Below are positions 1 to 6,817 of a stretch of 10,420 bases of DNA, piece after piece. Made by a program: the position numbers and the translations under genes. The notes beneath the pieces are model-generated. The model was not told the DNA's origin. It did no database searches and saw nothing but the letters and a program-made list of their open reading frames with translations. Position 1 is the first letter of the stretch. Each line of letters begins with the position of its first letter. The DNA comes from Phycisphaerae bacterium. Its GTDB lineage: Bacteria > Planctomycetota > Phycisphaerae > JAAYCJ01. Where the stretch lies: the NCBI GenBank assembly GCA_012514125.1, contig JAAZAW010000277.1, forward strand, positions 1 through 10,420. Direction: 5' to 3'.

Positions 1-1
1 G

Positions 2-82
2 GGTGACTGGGAAGGGATTTATTTCTATTCGACCAGTCAGTACATCAGCGGTGCTAGAATCACCTATGCGGAGAATCCTTAA
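2..82 (+). CDS. C-terminal end of a probable beta-helix protein (partial)
   Basis: Frame 2 is open from the window edge to a TAA at 80-82 and gives 26 residues, beginning GDWEGIYFYSTS and ending TYAENP. The spacing (W-x-G-I-x-F, then S-x-x-I-x-x-A-x-I-x-Y-A) is typical of one coil of right-handed parallel beta-helix proteins (pectin-lyase-like or NosD-like folds), which are often secreted. The start and most of the gene lie outside the window, so enzymatic function cannot be judged. A strong terminator 34 bases downstream supports a plus-strand gene ending here. Frame 3 is also open to a TAA at 111-113 but shows no recognisable pattern. The family call rests on a short stretch and is tentative. 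Confidence 0.5.
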   Translation, partial: GDWEGIYFYSTSQYISGARITYAENP

Positions 83-115
83 TCACATTGCTGAAATAGT
101 CGACGCGGGATAACG

Positions 116-155
116 ATAAAAGGTGCGTCACATGCGGACGCACCTTTTATTTTTT
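116..155 (+). terminator. Rho-independent terminator after the upstream gene
   Basis: A perfect 14-bp inverted repeat (116-129 with 137-150) encloses a 7-base loop, ACATGCG. Its core is AAGGTGCGTC/GACGCACCTT, and a T-rich run (145-155, interrupted once by A) overlaps and follows the 3' arm. This is a classic intrinsic terminator for transcription entering from the left. The 5' arm begins ATAAAA, so the reverse strand also ends in a short U-rich tail, but little transcription would arrive from that side. It separates the upstream gene from the trehalose operon, which therefore needs its own promoter in 156-327. Confidence 0.85.
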
Positions 156-327
156 CTGATTAAAGGCTGCGATAAGATTAGCGGTGAAATCAAAGCGGTA
201 TTCATGGCGGTTTAAAAAAGTCTTGCATAGAGGATAAAGTGAATTAAAGTGGATAAAGAGGCCTGGACAGGGGATGGGCCCAGGATTGTTTTTATCCTGA
301 ATCAGGAATGAGGGGGGGATCGTTTCC
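156..327 (+). promoter_or_regulatory. Leader of the trehalose operon, promoter not resolved
   Basis: No gene is seen here. The operon promoter should lie in this gap because a terminator precedes it. The best sigma70-like pair I found is weak: TTGCAT (223-228) and TAAAGT (245-250), 16 bases apart. A GG-N10-GC sigma54 spacing was sought around 206-226 and not found. The 3' part (262-307) carries overlapping inverted repeats, listed separately. A run of seven G (312-318), followed by GAT, sits about 9 bases before the glgX ATG and is the only Shine-Dalgarno-like stretch there, an unusual G-only version. Confidence 0.3.
262..307 (+). repeat. Overlapping inverted repeats in the operon leader
   Basis: Four short arms share a CCTG/CAGG core and pair in a chain: CCTGG (262-266) with CCAGG (280-284), CAGGAT (281-286) with ATCCTG (294-299), and TCCTGA (295-300) with TCAGGA (302-307). 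Because adjacent pairings share bases, they exclude one another in RNA. The third pairing leaves a 1-base loop and would have to open partly. There is no U-run after any stem, so this is not a standard attenuator. It could instead act as a palindromic protein-binding site or an RNA switch close to the glgX ribosome-binding region. The stems are only 5-6 bp, so chance is possible. Confidence 0.4.
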
Positions 328-2433
328 ATGCAAGTGTGGCCGGGGGAACCTTATCCTTTGGGGGCGACATACGATGGTCGGGGAACAAACTTTTCTTTGT
401 TTTCCGAGGCGGCGGATTCGGTAAAATTGTGTCTTTTTGATGCCCAGGGGCATGAAACGCAGGTGGAACTGCCGGAAGTGACGGGATATTGCTGGCATGG
501 TTATCTGCCGGAGGTGGTTCCGGGGCAATTGTATGGCTTTCGCGTGTACGGACCCAACGATCCTGAAAAGGGGGATCGGTGCAATCCGTCCAAGGTGCTT
601 CTGGACCCTTACGCCAAAGCCATCGAAGGCGAACTCAAGTGGGATGAGGCGGTTTTTTCCTATCATTTCGACGACCCCAACGGTCCGCCCAACAATACCG
701 ACGATGCGCCTTTCGTGCCCAGGTCGGCGGTGATCAATCCTTTTTTTGATTGGCGAAATGATCATCATCCCCGCACGACACTCCATGAAACGATTATCTA
801 TGAGGCCCATGTCAAAGGCTTGACTATTCGACATCCGGAGATTCCGAAGGAAATTCGCGGAACCTATGCGGGGTTGGGCCATCAGGTGATGATCGATTAT
901 TTCAAAAATCTGGGAATTACCGCCGTAGAGTTGCTTCCTGTTCACCAGTTCATTCATGATTACAGTCTGCTCAAAAAGGGATTGCGAAATTACTGGGGGT
1001 ACAACACCCTCAGCTATTTTGCGCCTCACAATGAATATTGTTCGCGTGGTCAGTGCTGTCAACAGGTCCAGGAGTTCAAGACCATGGTGCAATCGCTCCA
1101 CGAGGCCAATATCGAAGTCTTTCTCGACGTGGTCTACAACCATACCGCGGAGGGCAACCATCTGGGGCCGACGCTTTGCTTTCGGGGAATTGACAATAAG
1201 TCTTACTATCGTTTGATGGAGGACGATCTTCGCTATTATCGGGATTTCACAGGAACCGGCAACAGTTTGAATATGCGTCATCCGCATGTCCTGCAACTGA
1301 TCATGGATTCGCTTCGCTACTGGGTCCTCGAAATGCACGTGGATGGATTTCGGTTCGATCTGGCTTCGACGCTGGCGAGAGAACTTAAGGAGGTGGATCG
1401 GCTGTCCGCCTTTTTCGATATTATTCAACAAGACCCGGTCATCAGCCAGGTGAAATTAATTGCGGAACCCTGGGATATCGATGCCGACGGTTATCAGGTG
1501 GGCAATTTTCCGCCTCAATGGTCGGAATGGAACGGTAAGTACCGCGACAGCATCCGGAAATACTGGCGGGGCGACGAACAGCTTCTGGGGGAATTTGCCA
1601 ACCGATTCGCCGGAAGTTCCGATCTGTATGAATCAACGGGACGGCGGCCTTATGCGAGTGTTAATTTTATCACCGCCCACGATGGTTTTGTCCTTCGCGA
1701 TCTGGTTTCATACAATGGAAAACACAACGAAGCGAACCAGGACAACAATCAGGATGGAACGGACGACAATTTTTCATGGAATAACGGGGTGGAAGGACCC
1801 ACCGACGATCCGGAGATCATGGCGATGCGGGCGAGGCAAATACGAAGCCTGCTGGTGACGTTATTTTTATCTCAGGGGATGCCCATGCTATTGGGGGGAG
1901 ATGAAATCGGTCGGACGCGGCACGGCAATAATAACGGCTATTGCCAGGACAATGAAATGTCCTATTTCGATTGGGAACACGCCGATTGGGAACTTAAGCA
2001 ATTTGTTCGGGACCTCATCTATCTGCGCCGGGAACATCCGGTCTTTCGTCGGTGGCGGTGGTTTCAGGGCCGGTTGATCTGGGGCGATATCACCACCGAT
2101 ATCGCCTGGTTCAAGCCCGGTGGCGATCTGATTGGTGAAGAAGATTGGAAGGATGGATTTGCCAAGTCCCTTCAGGTTTATCTTAACGGTAAAAACATGC
2201 CGGGATTAAGCCGAAAGGGCGAGAAGATTGTCAGCAAGAATTTTTTGACTCTTTTTAACGCCCATCGGAAGATGATGGTCTTTAAACTTCCGCCCGCATC
2301 CTGGGGAGAGAAATGGAAGAGAGTCTTCGACACCGTCAACTCCGCTTTCGATGAAGATGAATTGATCTTCAAGGCCGAACAGGAAATTTCGGTCGAAGAT
2401 TCTTCCGTGGTGGTGCTGCATCATGTTGACTGA
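328..2433 (+). CDS. glgX: Glycogen debranching enzyme GlgX/TreX (isoamylase type)
   Basis: This 701-residue cytoplasmic GH13 enzyme hydrolyses alpha-1,6 branches of glycogen or similar glucans and releases linear maltooligosaccharides for the next two genes. The N-terminal CBM48-type domain (about 8-110) starts with the family signature WPGEPYPLGATYDGRGTNF. The catalytic barrel follows with all GH13 motifs: DVVYNH (267-272), FRFD with nucleophile D344, AEPWD with acid/base E380, and AHDG with D452. A C-terminal beta domain ends the protein. Length is normal for GlgX/TreX (about 700). An in-frame TGA at 298-300 leaves ATG 328 as the first usable start. The last 11 bases overlap treY, implying translational coupling. 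TreX is the name used when the gene sits with treY and treZ, while GlgX is the glycogen-metabolism homolog; sequence alone does not separate them, but context favours a TreX role. Confidence 0.95.
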   Translation: MQVWPGEPYPLGATYDGRGTNFSLFSEAADSVKLCLFDAQGHETQVELPEVTGYCWHGYLPEVVPGQLYGFRVYGPNDPEKGDRCNPSKVLLDPYAKAIEGELKWDEAVFSYHFDDPNGPPNNTDDAPFVPRSAVINPFFDWRNDHHPRTTLHETIIYEAHVKGLTIRHPEIPKEIRGTYAGLGHQVMIDYFKNLGITAVELLPVHQFIHDYSLLKKGLRNYWGYNTLSYFAPHNEYCSRGQCCQQVQEFKTMVQSLHEANIEVFLDVVYNHTAEGNHLGPTLCFRGIDNKSYYRLMEDDLRYYRDFTGTGNSLNMRHPHVLQLIMDSLRYWVLEMHVDGFRFDLASTLARELKEVDRLSAFFDIIQQDPVISQVKLIAEPWDIDADGYQVGNFPPQWSEWNGKYRDSIRKYWRGDEQLLGEFANRFAGSSDLYESTGRRPYASVNFITAHDGFVLRDLVSYNGKHNEANQDNNQDGTDDNFSWNNGVEGPTDDPEIMAMRARQIRSLLVTLFLSQGMPMLLGGDEIGRTRHGNNNGYCQDNEMSYFDWEHADWELKQFVRDLIYLRREHPVFRRWRWFQGRLIWGDITTDIAWFKPGGDLIGEEDWKDGFAKSLQVYLNGKNMPGLSRKGEKIVSKNFLTLFNAHRKMMVFKLPPASWGEKWKRVFDTVNSAFDEDELIFKAEQEISVEDSSVVVLHHVD

Positions 2434-5086
2434 TTCGATAAAAACTCCGATCGCGACGTATCGCCTGCAATTGCATCGCGATTTTACTTTCGAGGCGGCG
2501 GCTGAACTGGCGGATTATTTCCAGGAGATGGGCATCAGTCATCTTTATGTGTCGCCGTGCCTTCAGGCGTCTTCGGGGAGTATGCACGGGTATGATGTGA
2601 TCGATCATCGACGGGTGAATCCGGAGTTGGGGGGGGCGGAAGGCTTTATGAAGCTGTGTCGAATTCTGGATGAACGGGGGATCGGCATAGTCATGGACCT
2701 GGTTCCGAACCACATGGCTGCGGACCCTGAAAACTATCTTTGGTGGGATATGCTTGAAAAGGGTCCCATGAGTCGATTCGCCCATTTTTTTGATGTGGAC
2801 TGGGAAGGAGCGGAAGGGGGTCTGAAAGGGAAAATTCTTCTGCCGATTCTGGAAGATTATTACGGGCGGGTTCTGGAGGCAGGAAAAATCAGAGTGCAAC
2901 GCGACGGAGCCGATTATCGGGTGGTGTATTTTGATCATGTATTTCCCCTGAGCGCCGAATCGATGAAGTTCATTTTATCTCAGGCGGCTTTCGGCGCACA
3001 ATCCGATGAGTTGACGTTTATCGCCGAATCGCTGGGTGCTTTACCACAGGATTCGGAACATCGCCGGCGGAACCTGGAAGTCCTTAAGACTCAGATCAAG
3101 CGGCTGTGCCGTGAAAGTCCGCGAATGGTTCAGGAAATAGATAAAGTTTTGATCCGAATCAACGAAAACGTTGATCTTCTCGATACGATCCTCACTCTTC
3201 AATATTACAAACCGGCCCATTTCCGAAGCGCGGCAACGCGGATAAACTATCGTCGGTTTTTTAATGTCAGTACCCTGATCGGCCTGGCCATCGAACGTCA
3301 GGACGTGTTTGACGAAGCTCATCAGGTCGTCAGGGAATGGCTTGATACCGGCATGCTCGATGGTCTTCGCATCGATCATCCGGATGGACTTCGCGACCCG
3401 GAAGACTATTTTCGTCGGCTTCGACAGTTGGCGCCCCGGGTGTGGATTGTTGTGGAAAAAATACTCGAGCCTGAAGAAACCCTGCCGGAATCCTGGCTGG
3501 TGCAGGGCACTACGGGCTATGATTTTTTGAATCGGGTCAATGGGGTGTTCGTCGATCCGGCAGGCGAAAAACCGTTGACGGAGTTTTACCGGTCATTTAC
3601 CGGTGAGACGGCCGACTATGCAACAATCGTTCGGGAGAAAAAACATCACGTCCTCAAGACGATGTTTGTCGGCGAGGTGAACCGTCTGACCCATCTGCTG
3701 GTCGAAATCGCCGGAGATCTTCGGCAATACCAGGATTTTAGCCGATCCGAACTGCGTGATGCGTTGGTGGAATTGATCGCCTGTTTTCCGGTTTATCGAA
3801 CGTATGTCCAGGCCGATCGCGGACAGGTTTCGGCGAACGATCGGCGGTTCGTGATCCAGGCGGTACAAAAGGCCCGGACTTTTCGACCGGATATTGAATT
3901 TCCTATATTGGAATTTATTCAACATTTATGTCTGCTCGACGTTCGAGGTCCCAAGCCATCCGATTTTGTCATGCGGTTTCAACAATTTACCGGGCCTGCG
4001 ATGGCTAAAGGCGTGGAAGACACCGCCTTTTACTGTTACAACCGTTTCATGTCCCTGAATGAAGTTGGGGGTGATCCGGGGCGATTTGGCATTTCTATCG
4101 ATGAATTTCACCGGGAGTGTCAATTTCTTCATACCCTTTGGCCGGAGACCATGATCACGTTATCGACCCACGATACCAAGCGAAGTGAAGATGTTCGGGC
4201 AAGATTGAATCTACTGTCGGAAATTCCGGATCGATGGCTCGAAGCCGTGACACGCTGGAGTCAGATAAACCAGAAGTACCGGACCGACGAGATGCTGGAC
4301 AGAAATACGGAATATCTGTTTTATCAGAATCTCGTCGGAGCCTGGCCGATCAGTCTTGAGCGGATGCTGGCGTATATGACCAAAGCCGTTCACGAAGCCA
4401 GGGTCTTTACCTCCTGGACCCGTGTGAATCGACCCTATGAAGATGCCCTTGAGGGTTTTGTCCGATCCGTTTATGCCGATGTGGCGTTTATTCGTGATCT
4501 GGAGGATTTTGTCGGATATTTGGCCAGGCCGGGCAGGATCAATTCCCTGGCTCAGACTCTGATTAAATATACCGCGCCGGGTGTTCCCGATCTGTACCAG
4601 GGTACGGAAATTGAGGACTTAAGTCTCGTGGACCCGGATAATCGCCGTCCGATTGATTATGATTTACGACGGACACTGCTGGCCAAAGTCAAGAGCATGA
4701 ACGCCCGGCAGGCGATGGATAAAATAGATCAGGGGGCTGCCAAATTATTCGTCATTTACCGAATTCTCCAACTTCGCCGTCGGCGTCCGGACCTGCTTGG
4801 CCCGTTTGCGGATTATCGCCGTATTGAAGTTCGGGGAAGTCGAAGGGATCATATCGTCGCGTTTTGTCGCGGCGAGGGTTTAATTACGGTCGTTCCGCGA
4901 TGGGGGCTTAAAATGTCGGCGGATTGGAATGATACCGCCATTGAAGCAGCGCCAGGGCTGTGGCGAAATCCATTGACCGATGAAGATATCGTCGGCGGGA
5001 AGATCGAAGTATCACGCTTATTTGAAACATTTCCTGTTGCAGTATTAGTAAGACAAACGGAAAAGGAGCAGCATACAAATGGTTGA
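2423..5086 (+). CDS. treY: Maltooligosyltrehalose synthase TreY
   Basis: This 887-residue intramolecular transglucosylase isomerises the reducing-end alpha-1,4 bond of maltooligosaccharides to an alpha,alpha-1,1 bond, giving maltooligosyltrehalose. The N-terminus has the family start TPIATYRLQLHRDFTF, then SPCLQASSGSMHGYDV (44-59). Catalytic motifs are DLVPNH (92-97), GLRIDHPDG with nucleophile D318, VVEKILEPEE with acid/base E345, and STHDTKRSEDVRAR with D584. The TreY-specific stretch MAKGVEDTAFYCYNR lies at 527-541, and PGVPDLYQGTE at 719-729. It is longer than the roughly 720-780-residue archaeal and Arthrobacter enzymes, but no foreign domain is evident. The start overlaps the glgX stop by 11 bases, with only a weak GTGGTGGTG before it, so coupling to glgX translation is likely. 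The 3' end overlaps treZ by 8 bases. A run of eight G (2629-2636) falls within codons 69-72. Confidence 0.96.
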   Translation: MLTDSIKTPIATYRLQLHRDFTFEAAAELADYFQEMGISHLYVSPCLQASSGSMHGYDVIDHRRVNPELGGAEGFMKLCRILDERGIGIVMDLVPNHMAADPENYLWWDMLEKGPMSRFAHFFDVDWEGAEGGLKGKILLPILEDYYGRVLEAGKIRVQRDGADYRVVYFDHVFPLSAESMKFILSQAAFGAQSDELTFIAESLGALPQDSEHRRRNLEVLKTQIKRLCRESPRMVQEIDKVLIRINENVDLLDTILTLQYYKPAHFRSAATRINYRRFFNVSTLIGLAIERQDVFDEAHQVVREWLDTGMLDGLRIDHPDGLRDPEDYFRRLRQLAPRVWIVVEKILEPEETLPESWLVQGTTGYDFLNRVNGVFVDPAGEKPLTEFYRSFTGETADYATIVREKKHHVLKTMFVGEVNRLTHLLVEIAGDLRQYQDFSRSELRDALVELIACFPVYRTYVQADRGQVSANDRRFVIQAVQKARTFRPDIEFPILEFIQHLCLLDVRGPKPSDFVMRFQQFTGPAMAKGVEDTAFYCYNRFMSLNEVGGDPGRFGISIDEFHRECQFLHTLWPETMITLSTHDTKRSEDVRARLNLLSEIPDRWLEAVTRWSQINQKYRTDEMLDRNTEYLFYQNLVGAWPISLERMLAYMTKAVHEARVFTSWTRVNRPYEDALEGFVRSVYADVAFIRDLEDFVGYLARPGRINSLAQTLIKYTAPGVPDLYQGTEIEDLSLVDPDNRRPIDYDLRRTLLAKVKSMNARQAMDKIDQGAAKLFVIYRILQLRRRRPDLLGPFADYRRIEVRGSRRDHIVAFCRGEGLITVVPRWGLKMSADWNDTAIEAAPGLWRNPLTDEDIVGGKIEVSRLFETFPVAVLVRQTEKEQHTNG

Positions 5087-6815
5087 TTTTTCAGTATGGG
5101 CGCCAAAAGCCGAAAAAGTCGATGTCCTGGTGAATGAGAAAAGATATCCCATGTCGCCGGGCCAAGGAGGCTGGTGGACGGTGAATTTGCCGCAAGTCTC
5201 TGCCGGTCAGGATTATGCTTTCAGTGTGGATGGTTCGAAACCTCTGCCCGATCCGCGATCGCCCTGGCAGCCTGAAGGTCCCGAAGGGCCTTCCCGAATT
5301 CTGGATCACGGCGCTTTTCAATGGACGGACCAGTCCTGGCAGGCCAGGCCCCTGGGATCGGCGATCATTTATGAACTCCACGTCGGGACCTTTACGCCGA
5401 CAGGGACTTTCGATGCGGTGATTGACAAGCTGCCCTATCTGGTCGATCTGGGAATAACCCATATTGAATTGATGCCCGTGGCTGAATTTGAAGGCCATCG
5501 CGGATGGGGCTACGACGGTGTGAATCTTTTTGCGCCGCACCATGCGTATGGCGGTCCGGAAGGTCTGAAACGTCTCGTTAACGCCTGTCACGCCCATGGG
5601 TTGGCGGTGATCCTCGATGTGGTCTATAACCATTTGGGACCCTCCGGAAATTGCCTCCCGCAATTCGGTCCGTACTTTACCGAACATCACCACACCCTCT
5701 GGGGGGCCGCCGTCAATTTCGACGATCAGGATTCCGTCGAAGTGCGCGATTATTTCTGCAGCAATGCCCTCATGTGGCTTCGGGATTATCACTTCGATGG
5801 TTTGCGACTCGATGCCATTCATGCCTATGCGGATGACTCGGCGATCCATTTTCTTGAACAAGTTTCGCGAGCGGTCGATGATTTGGAAACGTCGCTGGGG
5901 CGTCATCTGGTCCTGATTGCCGAAAGTGATTTGAACAATCCAAGAGTAATCCAGCCGTATGCGGCAGGGGGGTATGGAATGGATGCTCAATGGAGTGACG
6001 ATTTTCATCATGCGCTGCATCGGACAATCACGGGAGAGAAAGACGGCTATTACACCGATTTCAACGGTCTGCCGGACCTGGTCAGGGCATTATGCCATGG
6101 ATTTGTTTACGACGGCAGGTATTCCGTCAATCGCCGTCGGGTTCATGGCCGGCCCGGATTGGGGCTCGATGGACGGGGACTTCTCGGATACATTCAAAAC
6201 CACGATCAGATTGGAAATCGTGCCCAAGGCGAAAGGATATCTCATCTGGCGGGAATCAATTTGGCACGTGTCGCGGCGGCTCTGGTTTTGACTTCGCCTT
6301 TTGTGCCGATGATCTTTCAGGGTGAGGAGTGGGGGGCCTCGACGCCTTTTTTGTATTTTACCGATTATCAGGACTCTGAATTGGGCCGAGCGGTCAGTCA
6401 GGGCCGACAACGGGAATTTACGCCGTTCGGCTGGGACCCCGAAGAGGTTCCCGATCCGCAGGACCCTGAAACCTTTCGGAAATCGCAATTATCCTGGGAT
6501 GAACCTGACCATGAACCCCACGCGTCGATCCATGAATGGTATCGTCAACTCATCCGATTGCGTCGTCAAATTCCCGATCTTGCGGCGGGGCCTCTGGACC
6601 ACGTGAGCGCCCGGGCTGATGAATCGGGCCGGGGGTTGATCATCCATCGCGGTTCGGTGACGATTCTCGCCAATTTTTCCGACCGCCCGCAAACTTTTGA
6701 TGTACCTCCCGATCAGGCCATGGATTTATTGCTTTCCTCCAGTCCTGAAACATTATTCAAAAATGGAAGTGTGCAACTGGCTCCGGAATCGGCGGCTATT
6801 TTAAGGGGAAAATAA
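5079..6815 (+). CDS. treZ: Maltooligosyltrehalose trehalohydrolase TreZ
   Basis: This 578-residue GH13_10-type hydrolase cleaves the alpha-1,4 bond next to the trehalose unit of maltooligosyltrehalose, releasing free trehalose in the cytoplasm. A short N-terminal beta-sandwich (about 1-85, beginning VDFSVWAPKAEKVDV) precedes the barrel. The barrel carries IIYELHVGTFTPTGTF (96-111), DVVYNH (180-185), GLRLDAIHAY with nucleophile D245, LIAESDLNNPRV with acid/base E282, and YIQNHDQIGNRAQGER with D376. FQGEEWGASTPFLYFTD (413-429) is also characteristic of TreZ. Length is normal. The start codon overlaps the treY stop by 8 bases, and AAAGGAG at 5062-5068 is a well-placed ribosome-binding site inside the treY end. 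With glgX and treY upstream it completes the pathway from glycogen-type glucan to trehalose. Confidence 0.96.
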   Translation: MVDFSVWAPKAEKVDVLVNEKRYPMSPGQGGWWTVNLPQVSAGQDYAFSVDGSKPLPDPRSPWQPEGPEGPSRILDHGAFQWTDQSWQARPLGSAIIYELHVGTFTPTGTFDAVIDKLPYLVDLGITHIELMPVAEFEGHRGWGYDGVNLFAPHHAYGGPEGLKRLVNACHAHGLAVILDVVYNHLGPSGNCLPQFGPYFTEHHHTLWGAAVNFDDQDSVEVRDYFCSNALMWLRDYHFDGLRLDAIHAYADDSAIHFLEQVSRAVDDLETSLGRHLVLIAESDLNNPRVIQPYAAGGYGMDAQWSDDFHHALHRTITGEKDGYYTDFNGLPDLVRALCHGFVYDGRYSVNRRRVHGRPGLGLDGRGLLGYIQNHDQIGNRAQGERISHLAGINLARVAAALVLTSPFVPMIFQGEEWGASTPFLYFTDYQDSELGRAVSQGRQREFTPFGWDPEEVPDPQDPETFRKSQLSWDEPDHEPHASIHEWYRQLIRLRRQIPDLAAGPLDHVSARADESGRGLIIHRGSVTILANFSDRPQTFDVPPDQAMDLLLSSSPETLFKNGSVQLAPESAAILRGK

Positions 6816-6817
6816 TC

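Noticed and set aside
292..1431. 379-codon minus-strand open frame opposite glgX
   Set aside because: It is antisense to a clear GlgX gene with all catalytic motifs and has no domain of its own. The same holds for the long minus frames under treY, treZ and the fourth GH13 gene.
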